In this document: piece by piece, positions 22,385 through 34,424 of the stretch
Layout: the number at the start of each line of letters is the position of its first letter
How positions within the stretch are numbered: the first letter of the stretch is position 1
Source of the DNA: Globodera rostochiensis
Lineage: Eukaryota; Nematoda; Chromadorea; Rhabditida; Heteroderidae
Assembly: GCA_018350325.1 (NCBI GenBank)
Contig: JAEVLN010000002.1
Location: forward strand, 1-64,000
Length of the DNA stretch: 64,000 bases
Direction: 5' to 3'
Notes under the pieces: model-generated
Seen by the model: only the letters and a program-made list of their open reading frames with translations
What the model was told of the DNA's origin: nothing
The model's database searches: none
Position numbers and translations under genes: made by a program

Positions 22385-22543
22385 CGATCAAAATAAAAAA
22401 TATATAATTAAAAAGTATAACAATATAATATTCGATTTATTGGTTTATATTCTTTTACAAATTAAAACAAGTTGCAAATTTGAATTAATGACTATAAAAA
22501 ATGTAGAATTTATCCTATGATAATAGCGATTTTGTAATTTTAA

Positions 22544-22636
22544 TTTTCCGATTTGGTGTGTTTTGTTACTTGTGGTCTTCTTCTTAACCTACCTATGATG
22601 TCTTTATCAGGAAAAATTACATATTATTTTTTATAA
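22544..22636 (+). CDS. Putative exon
   Basis: Thirty open codons read SDLVCFVTCGLLLNLPMMSL-SGK and stop at 22634. It is hydrophobic and could be a membrane segment. It is followed at 22840-22903 by a stretch ending WLVVNFGIA before a perfect GTAAGT donor; the same FGIA ending recurs at 26240. Confidence 0.38.
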   Translation, partial: FSDLVCFVTCGLLLNLPMMSLSGKITYYFL

Positions 22637-23528
22637 TTAAAAAATGCAATTATTTTTATTATAATTTATAATAAAAAATTAAATTCATATAATAACAAAA
22701 TAATTGAGTTTGATTCTGTTAATGAATTGAGTGAATTAGGACCAGCATAATTATTTAAATTTATTTATTTTTGATTTGTTTTATTTTGTTGTAATCATTT
22801 TTATAGATCCCATAAGTATATCTAAAAAGCTATATTAAATTCCTCTCCCGGACTAACTGCTCGGCCTTGCCCTTTCCATCGCTGGCTCGTTGTGAATTTC
22901 GGAATAGCTGTAAGTCTAAAAAATTTATGTTTGTTTTTTAATTGTATTAAATTTAACTAAACTTTTCAATATTTTTCTTTATTGATATTTTAGAGAAGCA
23001 GTAGTTATGTTGGCTTTATTATTATTTATTTTTTAATTTTAAATTTAATTTGGACAATTTATAATAGTGTAGATACATTTCTTTTTTTTTGAAGAAGGCG
23101 TTAATATAATAAAATTTGTTTATTATTTCTAACTAATAATCTATTTAGAAATTTTTGACCTCTATTTAATAAATTTTTCTTCAAAAAAAAGGACTTTTTA
23201 ATATTTCTTAAATGCATTTATTTTAAATAATACATTGCATTAAATACATTCAAAAATGTACATTCAACAAAATTTTAATAAATGAGTTGTGTTGCGTTTT
23301 TGTATTTAGGAATAAGTGAGAGGTGTTAATATCATTATTTTATGTTTTTTTGACAAAATTAATTATTGCTTATTTTTTGGATTTTTGTCTTTTTTATTTT
23401 ATTTTTAGATATTAATTTGCAATTATTTTATACATAAATGCTTTATTTCTTAAAGACCAGCTTTTTTAGAAAAAACTGAATTATTTGAAGGCATTTTTGA
23501 AATCATTATTTCCTGTTTACACATTTAA

Positions 23529-23594
23529 TTTGACTTATCTTACGCAACAAAGTCCCATCCAGCTTTTGAGGCGCTGATTTCAAATGGTTGGTAA
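23529..23594 (+). CDS. Putative exon ending at a GTAAAT donor
   Basis: The frame FDLSYATKSHPAFEALISNG runs into TG|GTAAAT. Alanine, serine and charged residues are well mixed. It lies immediately upstream of the diverged palindrome-arm copy. Confidence 0.4.
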   Translation, partial: FDLSYATKSHPAFEALISNGW

Positions 23595-23599
23595 ATGTT

Positions 23600-24830
23600 G
23601 ATTTTTGTACGGTTAATCCTCGTTATGTGTTTATATGCTCACCCAAAATAATACCTCCTCGATCTCGTATCTTTGATTTAGGTTTTAATATTATAAGTAT
23701 TAAAAGAAAGTATATTTATTTGTTTTTAATTTTTCTAATTTTTTAATCGATTTGTTATAAACATTTTAATTTTTTTTAGTTAAGATGGGTTTGCTTCTGA
23801 TCGCTTTCATTTTACTAATTTGAGAATCGTTAATTTAAAAACAAATTTGGAATAAGGCACAATTAGTCGGCATCAAGTTTTTAACTATTTCTGTAAAATA
23901 ACATGTAATTAATTTTTCGTCTTTTTATCGCATTATTTAATAGTGTTTTATTTGCAATTTTTTTAATTTATTTTAGCTTTAACAAATTTATATTGGCGGA
24001 ATTCGCTTCTTGGGCATGTATTATTACCATTTTCGATATCTGCTTTTGTATCAAATAAGCACATTGCAATATTAGAAAATATTAATTTGTTTACCATTTA
24101 CATAATTTTTTATCTCTAATTTATTATTAACATAATTACGTGTAAAGTTTATATTTGGGAGTTCAATATTTTAAAAAATAATGATCTGATTTATTTAAAC
24201 ATGCATTCATTTTTTAAATGTTTATGTGATAGTTTTTTAAAATTTTTTTGTAATTTTTACCAAAGACTTTGGAGCCGTCCGAATTCCATTGTATGTATAA
24301 GTTAATTTTAAAATATCTATTTATTATTTTGGGATGTGTTTGTTCTATTATTTTTATCTATGTGTGTTATTATTAATTAATTTAAATATTAGCTTTAATT
24401 CATCTTATTCGAGGCAGGAGGTGCCATGGCCCTACTGTCTCCAGGGGTGTAGGGCCCACCGGGCTTTTTCTTTGTTCCATTTGTTTGAGAAATCATTTGG
24501 GGTTAAGTAATTCATTTACCTTCTTGTCCGAAAATGCTTTTGCGTTCCATGAAATCAATTTCTTGGCACGGTGATTGGAAAGTGTTGTACAGTTTTTATC
24601 ACATATTTAACGAAAACATAATGAGTTATATATAATTTTTGTTATTTTATTGCTTTTATTGTGTTAAATCTTGTTCGTTCAACACAAACGATTTCCACGT
24701 CTAATGTAAGTGATTCCGGACATTTATACAAATAAACTAAATGGATTAAGTCAGCATGATTTGTTTATAAAACATATGTTAATCAATTATTTTTAAGTAT
24801 CTTAAATTGGTAGAATATTTAATGCGCATA
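23600..24830 (+). repeat. Diverged single copy of palindrome spacer plus arm
   Basis: It matches 2610-4620 with deletions. Landmarks are TTAAGATGGGTTTG, a 100-bp stretch at 23990-24100 nearly identical to 3205-3310, and AATCATTTGGGG. There is no inverted partner here, so this is the single-arm form of the unit. Confidence 0.88.
24420..24463. other. GC-rich hairpin insertion
   Basis: About 85 bp at 24400-24485 is absent from the palindrome arms. It carries TGGCCCTAC and GTAGGGCCCA separated by 13 bp, a 9-bp perfect stem. In a background of about one-fifth G+C this is a marked island. It may be a small palindromic insertion or a structured RNA. Confidence 0.5.
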
Positions 24831-24849
24831 ATTCGCCGTTTTGAATATT

Positions 24850-25130
24850 TTTTTTTGCAAAACTCAATGATTTATGTATTATTTAATATTGCTAATATTT
24901 CAAAAATTCCCCAAAATATTATAATTTAAAATTTGTTATAAAATTGATTGAAATTAAGTCATAAGATAATTTAACTTGAGACCCTGGTGGACGCTAGATC
25001 GCTACATCGAGCAAGCACTGCTTTCAAATTACCTTTATGCTGTATTAATTTCTATAAATAATTAAAAGATAATTTTCTTTATTTCTTTTGTTATTGGTTT
25101 TATTTATTCTAAAACTTTACTATTTATTTT
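24850..25130 (+). repeat. Duplicated block C, copy 2
   Basis: Partner of 9960-10300, placed directly after the arm copy. Confidence 0.85.
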
Positions 25131-26156
25131 ACATGATTGGTTACTGTATTGCATTTTCAGGAAGGAAGTGCAGATGCAAGCGCAAAATCTTTATAAACTT
25201 CTGAGATGTATTTGGCACTAACGTAAAAAAACGACCAAACCAAGATGAATAAATATTTAAGTGTTTAAAGCGAAATAATGCGATAAACATTTAAAAAATT
25301 GACGCGTTTAAAAAAAAAAAAAATCACTATTTACATTTAATTACAGCAAATAAGCATGACAATAAACAATATAATGTATAAAGTTTGAGAGATGTAAGTC
25401 ATCATAAACCATGATCACAATTGTTTGTCGATATTAATCTTAATGATAAATGAACAAAAAATTAAACAATAGTTTAAACTAAATACAAATCAACAATTAT
25501 AAACTGACATTTTAAAATAACAACATTTTTTAAATACCAAAAACAATTTTAAATTTTACGTTGCAATTTTTACAAAGCAATTAAAAAACTAAACCTCTGC
25601 TATAAAAAACCCAACAAAAAATTAAAACTTAATCCCAATGATTGATAATAGTCTAAAATACATATAAGCAAGGGAAGATGATAAAGAAAAACAGAGCATT
25701 TTATGTTTAATTGTCTTCTTGTAATATTCTCTGGAATATTATTTTATTAATTTATATAATTAATTTAACATTGAACTTGGGTTTGAAATTAAGTCTCTTA
25801 TTTTTAATTGCTATATTTATATTTTTATGATTATTTTTGTCTACATTATATTATTATTTCTTTTACCATTTAAACATTAATGTTTTTAAAAATTATATCC
25901 GTTAAAAATAACGAAAAGGCTTTATGAATCATAGTAACAAATAAATTTCAATTTTGTTGTCAACCAGAATTTGTTTTATTAAATGAAATAGTCAAGAGCA
26001 TCAAACAAAAAATTACTTTTAACGCGTCCGACCAAATAAATTTAAATTTCGCTAATTTGTTCTTATTTGGAATTTATGCGTAAATTTTTTTATGCTATAC
26101 GGTTATTTTATTTAGTTTTATTTTAATTTTTTAATATAATCACTGCGATTTTCGAA

Positions 26157-26470
26157 ATGGTTGATAATCAAGGTAAATGCTTAGATGAATATGGTATGTC
26201 GCAACATGATTATAAACACATAATTGAGCTTGATTCTGGATTCGGAATAGCTGTATGTCTAAAAAATTTATTTTTGGTTTTCAATAATATTAAATTTAAT
26301 TAAATTTTTCAATCCTTTAAAGATTATTTTACAAAAAACAAACAAATATTTATTAAATTAAAAACTAATCCAGTTCAAAGACTTGCAAAAAAATCTTATG
26401 TTTTTTGGTAGCGGATTTCCAGATTGCGTTGAAAAAATCCGACAAGCCCGCAAGCTGGAAACAGTCATAA
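26157..26470 (+). CDS. Two-exon small gene candidate, 47 residues
   Basis: ATG at 26157 opens MVDNQGKCLDEYGMSQHDYK then HIIELDSGFGIA, ending at donor GTATGT (26253). A 170-nt intron ends GGATTTCCAG. Exon 2 (26423-26470) continues in phase as IALKKSDKPASWKQS-stop. Start, donor, acceptor, phase and stop all fit. The soluble, acidic-then-basic product has no family I recognise. The exon 1 end (FGIA then GTA[AT]GTCTAAAAAATTTAT) is duplicated at 22890-22920, where the upstream part differs. Confidence 0.55.
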
Positions 26471-26639
26471 ATAATTTATTAATGTAATAAAATAAAATGC
26501 GCAATTGAAAATTTTAAAAAATTGAAAATTAAAATTAATTAGGATCCAGTATACCTTTTCTATAAAAAACCAATAATAAAAAACAAAAAATTAAAAATTG
26601 AATCCCAAAAATTGATAATAGTCTAAAATACGTATACCT

Positions 26640-27130
26640 AAGCAATTGCGGCACAAAAACTATAATTCTTCAATAGTTAAATACATTAAATTTTCGTTAA
26701 GTGATACCTACAGGAAACGAACAGAATGCATCGAAAAAATAGGCAATTATGTAAATATAATAAGTTTTCTAATAATTCAAAATAAACACATTAAATCAAA
26801 TAAAGAATAATTACTAATATATATATATTTAAAATTGTGCAAATACTTTGTTATATAAAAAGCAGCTCTAACTGAATAAGGGAATTTATTTTATTTTTAG
26901 TCAGAAATAGTGTACAAAAATTAATTTTTTTGTTAAATTTGAGTGCTAATCGTCACACAGACAGACAAACCAATTCATCGATTTTTCGGGAGCGGGGGAA
27001 GGGGGGGGGAGGAGTTCACAGCATCTTCATTCAATGGACATGGCCTCCTGCAACTTCAATCAATTTTGATTTTTGGGTTTCATTTTTTTCATTTTAGTCA
27101 GTAAAACCAAAAAATGAAACCTCAAAATTG
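26640..27130 (+). repeat. Paralogue of 53970-55760, empty hAT site
   Basis: It matches 53970-54480 and then 55637-55760 without a break: GGAGTTCACAGCATCTTC here is continuous, while at 54474-55644 the same eight bases GTTCACAG flank an inserted element. An inverted, more diverged copy lies at 46615-46680. Confidence 0.92.
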
Positions 27131-28019
27131 AAAATAGTCTTTAAAAATTTAAGATCTAAAAACATCAAACAAATAAGGTCAATTAATCAGTTTAAAAAAA
27201 TTTTAAACCGTAAATAACTGACTAAACATAGAAGTCTAAACAAAATTATAAAACTTCAAATGGAAATAGTAAATATTACAAAATTTTATAAGAAATTTGC
27301 ATATTCAATCCTAATTCCTTAACATATGCAGTCTATTTGGAAGACTAAACTCATTAATTTTATATTAATTGATAAATTGTAGAAATTTTTAAAATATTAA
27401 GCTGGACGAAAGTAAAAGCAATTATTTTAACAATACATTATTGTTTCTGCATGAACATATGCAGCCAAACAAGTTAAAGTTCATTCAGCGATTGTTGATT
27501 CATACGGCACAGGACGATGCCATTTGTAAATAAAATATTTATAAATTTAATGGCTAATTACTAAATGAAAAAACATTATTAATTTAAATTTCAATTTTTT
27601 ACTTGAAGGCTGAAAAGGATGTTTGCATAATTTATTGGTTTGAAACTAAAATTTATTAGCCGATAAAAGTAATAAGCTTCTCGATATCAAAATAATTATT
27701 TACAGCAAAAAAAAAATTAAATTTAGTTATAAATGGAATTTTTTACACCAAACGAAAAGAAAGAATCCGCGAAACAGTTGCCGAACGTATCGACATGTTT
27801 TATATTTATCATATTGTTTTAAATATGCCTTTTTAGCTTATCTTTTGATATTTGCAGTTTTTCTTAGTATAGTTTATTTTTTATATTATATGAGGCGGAT
27901 ACTACTTTACGTGTTGGAGCAGTCTCAGTTTTAAGACAATCCATACCAATCAAGTTTATATTTTTTAAAAAGCTTTTAAATTCGATTAGTTTATGGCAAC
28001 AAATCCGATGTGTTTCTCT

Positions 28020-28315
28020 AGCTTACTTTTTGTTTACTATTTCCTTTAGGCTCTTTTCCGTCTTTGGCACTTCCTTTCATCGTCTGCCAGTCTCTCTGGC
28101 TTACTTTTTCTTCACTATTTCCTTGCATTAGTCTCTCTTCTCGCATCCGTCTTTGGCACTTCCTTTCAGTCTGCCCTCTGGCTAATTTTTTCTTCACTAT
28201 TTCCTTGCATTAGTCTCTCTTCTCGCATCCGTCTTTGGCACTTCCTTTCAGTCTGCCCTCTGGCTAATTTTTTCTTCGCTATTTCCTTGCATTAGGCTCT
28301 CTCCTGCATTTGCCA
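28020..28315. repeat. Tandem repeat, about 84-bp unit
   Basis: Roughly three and a half copies of a pyrimidine-rich unit containing CTATTTCCTTGCATTAG and CCGTCTTTGGCACTTCC. The two middle copies (28099-28182, 28183-28267) are nearly identical; the first is diverged. Confidence 0.85.
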
Positions 28316-28799
28316 CTGTTAGTATTCCCATTTTTCTTTGTGAATCAATTCAACCAACTATTTATGACCTAGTTTGTGAGCTGCAGACCGAACAAACGGC
28401 AAAGACGGGCCTCTATTTTCGTCCTTGTTATTGAATGCTTTTAAGAGTTTTATATTTTGTGCTGTTGTATGTGATTTTTTGTTAACCGTTTTCATATTTG
28501 CGGCGCCATTTTGAAGGCGTAGAGTCGTAAGCTTACCTCTTAGAAATCCGGACCCGAATTCTGAAAATTCAAAAATTTTCAAAAATCAATTTTGGCCTCC
28601 AAATTATGATTTCGATCATTACTTGCCTATTCGTTTTGTAAACAAACCAAAATAAACCCATTGTAGTAAAGGACTGATAAGTAAGACCTCAAAGGCAAAA
28701 ATTCACAACCATATTTCTCTACACCAACAATTTCTCAACAATTCGTAATGCCAATTTTCGTTATTTCAATAAAGCTTTCTTGTGAATTTTGCTTTACTT

Positions 28800-28915
28800 T
28801 TAGGGGGGTGGGGTGGGCGGTGACGATAGGTGCCGCCGACAAAATTTTTGAATTTTTGACTCAATTTGTTAACAAATTTGCATCCAAAATTTTCAAAATA
28901 TGTTAATTTTTTGAG
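28800..28915 (+). repeat. GATA-loop GC hairpin element, copy 1
   Basis: TAGGGGGG, then GGCGGTGACGATAGGTGCCG-CCG, then an AT tail AAAATTTTTGAATTTTTGAC. It belongs to a four-copy family (31350, 43735, 60412). Minus-strand open frames across it are by-products of the G-rich strand. Confidence 0.7.
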
Positions 28916-29307
28916 TTTTTTAAGACGACGTGGTCCGGTTATGCCGACAGTCACTGCCGAGAATTGATGGATTGTTAAGAAACTTGGCCCAAAAATACGA
29001 ATTATCCTGAAAATCAGTACAAAATCAGTAGGCCGAGCTGAAATCAGTTTCACGTTATTTTTTTGTCCGAGTATATGTATTATATGTAAATGCAACAAAT
29101 TTAGAATAACTTGCTGTACAATTGTAGTTTTTCGGACAACCGAGCAAAGGGTCATCATGTCTGCTCCACTCATCATGCCAATTATTTACGGCAAAAAGCA
29201 CTGCTTTTGTGGGATACCTGTACAGGTGTTTAATCCACATCATTTAAATTCCATAATATAAATTAGGTAAAATCCAAAATGACCCACACAAAATCGATAT
29301 AACTGTT

Positions 29308-29903
29308 GTCCGATAGCGAATTATAAGCTGATTTTTGCGGCAGGAAATTAGCTAAAAATGCCTTTTCGGGTGTCCGGATATTTCGCACATTGTACATTTC
29401 GCACACTAGTGAAAAAAACGGACGTTTCGTACTACTGGGGGGGGGGGGGACGTTTCACCCATAAATTTCGCACACATTCAGAATGTAAAAGCTCCGATAG
29501 CCACAATTTCGATCATCCAAATTGGTTCAAGTTAAACAAGAGCAAAAACTTGTGTTTGCTCATTAATATTTTTAAGGAAATTGGGCTTTTTATCACATGC
29601 TCTCATCCAATTTAATTAAATTATTGTTTTAATACATTTTTCAAAATGCAAGGGTGTGGAATTAATTAAAGGGCAGAATTTTTTTTAAATATATATTTTT
29701 GTTCCACTTTCGAAAAGTCTCTTTCGTTTCGATTTCGATAATTTCGAGGTTTTTCTTTCGGTTTTCTTACGAAATCGAAATAAAACAATTTCGATTTCGA
29801 AGATACTTTTGATTTCAAAAATTTTTGAAATCAAATATGCATTTTGTAGCTAATTTCTCTTTTAAATAATGCCACGACCAGTTTTTAATTCGCTATCGGA
29901 CGA
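29308..29903. mobile_element. Element with ~60-bp terminal inverted repeats
   Basis: GTCCGATAGCGAATTAT at the left is mirrored by TTCGCTATCGGAC at the right, and GAAATTAGCTA-AAAATGC is mirrored further in. The interior holds two simple repeat zones: TTTCGCACA words with a G13 tract (29437-29449) and TTTCGATTTCGA words (29720-29810). No clear target duplication was seen. It lies immediately upstream of the membrane-protein exon. Confidence 0.65.
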
Positions 29904-29957
29904 GGGCGGGGGATGGGGTGGGACTCAATTAATTAAAAGATTTTTAATTATTTATAG

Positions 29958-30600
29958 ACAGCTGCCCGTGTGATCGCCATTGTCAACATTGCTTTCTGCG
30001 CACTCGGCATAGTGTTGGCCATTTATGCTTACGGGCCGAGCACGATGATGACCGCACTGGTTTGCTTCGGGGAGTGCTTTTTCGCGCTTCTCAGTGCATT
30101 GATTTTGGCGGCACAGAAATGGCGAAACCCGAAGCTTTACCTTCCCTACTTGGCAGTTAAGGCACGTGCCGACATTGTATTTGAGACATTTGAGGACGAA
30201 CTTAATTAAATTCATAATAAAATTTTGTTTCGGCATTTTTCGGGTTCGCCACCTACGTAAAAAACTACAAAAGTTTCGGAAAAATACACCCCTAAGAATG
30301 GGAATTTTTTATTTAAAATTTTTAATGTAAAAGACAATTTTCGACCAAAATTGCTCTAGAATAGAATTTACCGCACTTTAGGGGTTTTTCACGCTGCTGG
30401 GCTGCCTATTTGCAGTGTTCACTCTCTGCTTGACCATTTACGTGTTGATAACGGAGGGGATCAGCAAACGAGGCATAATGGGGATCGCCGCTTGCGCAGT
30501 CAATTGTGTGTTTGTGCCCTTTTGCATCTGGCTCTACCGACTGGTTTGGCTGGCTTACAAGGAAGCTGCAGGGTGTAAGGACATAAAAAGCGCATGTTAA
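29958..30600 (+). CDS. Four-helix membrane protein, two exons, N-terminus missing
   Basis: Exon A starts at 29958 after TTATTTATAG and has two membrane segments, about VIAIVNIAFCALGIVLAIYA and MTALVCFGECFFALLSALIL, then AQKWRNPKLYLPYLAVKA. The likely donor is GTATTT at 30177, or GTTAAG at 30156; both are phase 0. Exon B starts at 30382 after CACTTTAG and adds FFTLLGCLFAVFTLCLTIYV and ACAVNCVFVPFCIWLYRLVW, ending at TAA 30598. The even helix number and short loops resemble small nematode tetraspan proteins of the LAPTM4/DUF7027 kind, a tentative likeness. Codon use is much richer in G+C than the surroundings. No upstream exon was found; an inverted-repeat element ends 54 bp before it. Confidence 0.75.
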
Positions 30601-31349
30601 CTGGCCAGCTGAGAAACGATGTGTTTATTTTCAAATTACCAACGATTTCCAAAAGTTCAATTTTTATTTGAAAATACAAAAAAATGTTGGAAATTTCAGT
30701 AAAAGAACAATTTTTTTAAAATTACTTTAATTTAATATGTACTCACTTTTGACCTTTTCCTGTTATAACTCATATATATTTTTGACTTGCATAAAATTGA
30801 ACAATTTTCAATTTGGCAAATTAATTTCCACAATTTCGTGTGAAATGTTTTTAAATTAGAAGCAACAAACAAATTGATTGAAAATTTTTTATTAAATGCA
30901 AAAAACGAAAATTTTATTTTCACCAAAAATACGGCCCGGAATGAACAGCCTTTAAAAAAACTTTAATTTACCTGTGATTCTTTATCAATTTTTAAAGGTT
31001 AATGCAATTATAAGCGAATCTAAATGCCTTCAAATATTTTCCCGCAAAATCCGATCGTTCAATTTACAACAATATACAAAATGCCAAGGAAAAACGCAAT
31101 TTGAAAAGTTGCGCATTTACTTCCGCTGCCCTACGAAACAGCGAAGCCACGAAACACCGATTAAGTAAAAAACGACGAAATATCGGAAAAAATCAGTGGG
31201 TTAATTATGTCAGCGCATTTATTTTGAATGTATTTATTGATATTAAGATTTATTAAAACACGAATTTGATAAAGTTAAAATTATCCATAGGGTTATGGAA
31301 TTTTAACGCGTAGCGCAATTTTTTGACCTGACTTGGCCCCGATATTTGG

Positions 31350-31440
31350 GAGGGGGGTTGGCGGTGCCGATAGGCTCCGCCGTAGAAAATTTTGAATTTT
31401 TCATTCAATCTGTTAAGAGCTTTCAACCAAAATTTTAAAA
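31350..31440 (+). repeat. GATA-loop GC hairpin element, copy 2
   Basis: AGGGGGGTT then GGCGGTGCCGATAGGCTCCG-CCG and the tail AAAATTTTGAATTTTTCATT. Eight of nine stem pairs are kept. Confidence 0.7.
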
Positions 31441-32860
31441 ATTAAGGTTAACGGGTGGCCGGCGGTGGAATTTGCTATGAATTTGTCCATAAATTACGAA
31501 TTTACTAAAAGGCCCCACTTTTGGCGTTTTTTAATCAAAAACTAATGATGATTAGGTCCAGTCAAAAAATTACCACCTTTTGCCGATTTTTTGTGATTTA
31601 AAATTAAAAAAAAAATTCTTTAATAAAAAGAGTTTGTCTTTTGAAATTTCCTTAACATTTGTTATTGAATTTTTATGACGTAAACAATACTTTTATATCC
31701 TAATTTTTTATAATTTTTGAAAAAATCTTAACTTTTTTGACAATTTGTTATTGTACTTTGGTTATTCATTGATTGCTTTTTTTTTCAATTAAATATAGAT
31801 GAGTGATAAATTATCACAGATAATTCGGAGTTGATTTTTTAAAAATATAATATCCATTCTTTTTTTAATATTTATTTTACCAAATTATTTAAATTATATT
31901 TTGAAACCATCAGTTTAAATGACAAGGCAAAATTTAATTACCGCGTTTTTTAAATATTAGATTTAATTAGTACAATTTACGAATGTTTATTTATTATTTA
32001 CTTAATAGACTTAGCATCTCTTGTGCTGGTTGAAACCAAATTTTTCTTTAAAGTTTACTGACGCATTAATTTATGGTGCAGTTTAAATTAAATTCATTTA
32101 TGGCCCATATTCAAAAGTAAATTTAAAGTATATATTAAAATACAGCATCATCATTGCCTCCGGTGTCGCATACGTTTAATAGACTTCTCCAATCATTTCG
32201 CATTTCGACCTCGGTGTAGATCGTCCGCCGTGTTTGTTGCGAGTTATTTATTGCTTTTAATATGAATATTTTTGGGTTTGATTCGTTTTGTTATTTAATA
32301 TTTTAACTAGAAAATTTAGGTTTAATAGGTTTTTAAAATTTAAATTATCCAGTTAATTTTGTTCGCCAGTCCTTGTATTACAAATAGTCATTTTAAATAA
32401 TTCAAACAGATTTGTGAACCAGCTTAAAAGCAAATTTTTCGTGTGTTGAAATGAACCGGTTCAAACATTAACATTAACATTATATGTATTTTAGACTATC
32501 AAGCTTGTGATTGAATTTTTAATTTTTTGTTTTTTAATAATTGGATTTTTATATAAAAGGTCTATTTTTTAATTGCTTTGTAAAAATGCATCGTAAAATT
32601 TAAATGAGGTGTTTTTATTGAATTTTATGGCTCCATATTTCAAAGATCAGTAAATTTCAAGTTTATATTGTTTATGAGGTAGTAATTTAATCAAATAATT
32701 GATTGATAATTCATTTTTTAATTTCCAATTAATTGGTTGCCATTTTCAAAATATTCATTGTTCTGTCAAGAAGTATTATCTTTCGGGCTGTTATCTATTT
32801 ATATTATTAAAGGTGATATCCCTGGTTCACCACGTTTCGTCTTGGCTATGCCTTTTTCAG

Positions 32861-33193
32861 CTTCTTGATATCCAGCAGAACCCAGATATATCCAGCCCAA
32901 CACAAAATATATCCAGCCGTGTTTGTTGCAGTTTATTTATTGCTTTTAGTAAGTGAATTTTATTTTGTGGTCTATTAGTTTTTTTGATTTAATCTTTGTA
33001 ACTAGCAAATTTAAGGTTTAATACTAATTGTTATTATTATTATTTTTATCCAATTCATTCTTGATCCTTCGAAGGCATTAAATCTTTTGCTGTTGGCTTT
33101 TCGGCTGAAGTTTTGGGAGAAATGTCTTTGCCCTTCGGGTTTTCATTTTCAAATCCCAGTAAGGCTCTGGCTAATTTAGAACAAAAAATTTAA
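32861..33193 (+). CDS. Spliced C-terminal exon pair, unknown protein
   Basis: An ideal acceptor (GCCTTTTTCAG) precedes an 88-bp exon reading LLDIQQNPDISSPTQNISSR then CCSLFIAF, closed by a perfect donor GTAAGT at 32949. It ends in phase 1. The next acceptor at 33073 (CCTTCGAAG) restores phase: GC completes a Ser codon, then IKSFAVGFSAEVLGEMSLPF and NPSKALANLEQKI-stop (33191). GTAAGG inside NPSK could be a further donor. A partial duplicate of the first exon end lies at 32230. The family is not recognised. Confidence 0.58.
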
Positions 33194-33441
33194 TATTTTG
33201 AAAACATTCTTTTTTTTACATATTTGTATTAATCTTGATGGGTTTCGAAAGCGCATTAAATCTTATTGCATTTTAATATATTAAATCCCACTTCTTGATT
33301 AAATATTTGGAAAAAATTATTTTTAAATATAGTTTTTAATAAATATTCCTAATTAAAGTTTTTAGCTACTCTTTGGTTTAATATAATTTGAACAAATAGA
33401 TTAACAATTAAACCGTTTAAACTAATTTTAAAGGTTTGCAG

Positions 33442-33768
33442 ACGATCCTTGTCAAAGCCGGTGATTTTTTAAATTTATATTTCAACATTCTAAAGTCATT
33501 TCCTTCTAACTTGCTTTATTTTTTATTTAATTTATTTGGTTTTCTATTTTCTTTAGTTTTTGATAAAATATTGTATAAATTGCGATTGTTTGGAAATTTC
33601 TGGTCAACTCGCGCGGTAAGTTTCGTAAAGAATTCTTTGGAATTTGCAGATGAACCGGCTGTTTTGAACACGAATCGGTCAACGTCTTTCGCTCAATGGA
33701 ATGAGGTGGTGGTGTTGAACCGTTTTAAACTATTTTTCCGTAATTTTTTAAATAAAATTTTTTTTTAA
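33442..33768 (+). CDS. Exon, 108 open codons, unknown protein
   Basis: After acceptor AAAGGTTTGCAG it opens with TILVKAGDF, crosses a very AT-rich hydrophobic middle, then reads SLEFADEPAVLNTNRSTSFA and QWNEVVVLNRF to TAA. GTAAGT at 33616 and TTTGCAG at 33653, and TTTCTTTAG near 33556, could excise parts, so the hydrophobic middle may be intron. The 3' third is convincingly coding. Confidence 0.55.
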   Translation, partial: TILVKAGDFLNLYFNILKSFPSNLLYFLFNLFGFLFSLVFDKILYKLRLFGNFWSTRAVSFVKNSLEFADEPAVLNTNRSTSFAQWNEVVVLNRFKLFFRNFLNKIFF

Positions 33769-34071
33769 ACAATCAATTCTGTATTGAAATAAGTTTATTT
33801 ATTGCTTATTTATGTTAAATTCAAAAGCCTTTTTGTGGGGCCTCTTTTGTTAACCAATGCTATTTTATTTAATTTTTTGTTATTGTGAATATTATATTGA
33901 AAAAAACTTTTATTTATATTTGGTTTAATCTGGGCGTCTCTTACCCATTTTCGAATTAATAAAATGGCTGAGGTGTTCGTATATTAATTAAATCATTGTT
34001 ACTTTTAAGCCATTTTCTCTTTAAATTTCGCCAAATAAAAACCGCCAGTTTAACATTAAATAACTTTCTAG

Positions 34072-34152
34072 CCTGGTGAGTTCACTTGTAATTCCTTTAA
34101 TCAACTAACCGGGGAATTGGCGGCGTTTGCCCTATTACATTTTAAATTTTAG
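34072..34152 (+). CDS. Putative exon
   Basis: After acceptor TAACTTTCTAG it reads PGEFTCNSFNQLTGELAAFA-LLHFKF to TAG. GTAATT inside could be an early donor. Same strand and region as the neighbouring exons. Confidence 0.45.
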   Translation, partial: PGEFTCNSFNQLTGELAAFALLHFKF

Positions 34153-34298
34153 ATTTTTTAAAAATTGTATAGTAAATTTTTTTGTTATTAAAGTGTTTAT
34201 CATATAAAATTGTATATTTATTTCAAACTAAATTTTGTAAAATTTTGATGAGAATAACAAAAAAATTTTTAAGAATGTTTAATTTTTTTTTATTTTAG

Positions 34299-34424
34299 TT
34301 CGAGCTGGAAATGGGCATTTCCATGGAAGTTAATATGGTGAAGATGAAGTTTGCCGATTTGTTGATTGCCTCTGCACCATCTAATCTGTCCGAGTGGAAA
34401 AAGTATTGGCAAAGATTTTTTTAA
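34299..34424 (+). CDS. Terminal exon, 41 residues
   Basis: A strong acceptor (TTTTATTTTAG) is followed by FELEMGISMEVNMVKMKFAD then LIASAPSNLSEWKKYWQRFF and TAA. Low-A+T codons and a mixed Met/Glu/Lys composition support coding. It could be the last exon of a gene that includes 33442 and 34072. Confidence 0.58.
   Translation, partial: FELEMGISMEVNMVKMKFADLLIASAPSNLSEWKKYWQRFF

Noticed and set aside
28766..29243. Minus frames of 136 and 62 codons
   Set aside because: Much of the first is the GC hairpin element read on its C-rich strand (Pro/His/Arg run); there is no splice support. I cannot exclude that its N-terminal part is an exon.
29358..29615. 85-codon plus frame with a poly-Gly stretch
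   Set aside because: It covers the G13 tract and TTTCGCACA repeats inside an inverted-repeat element.
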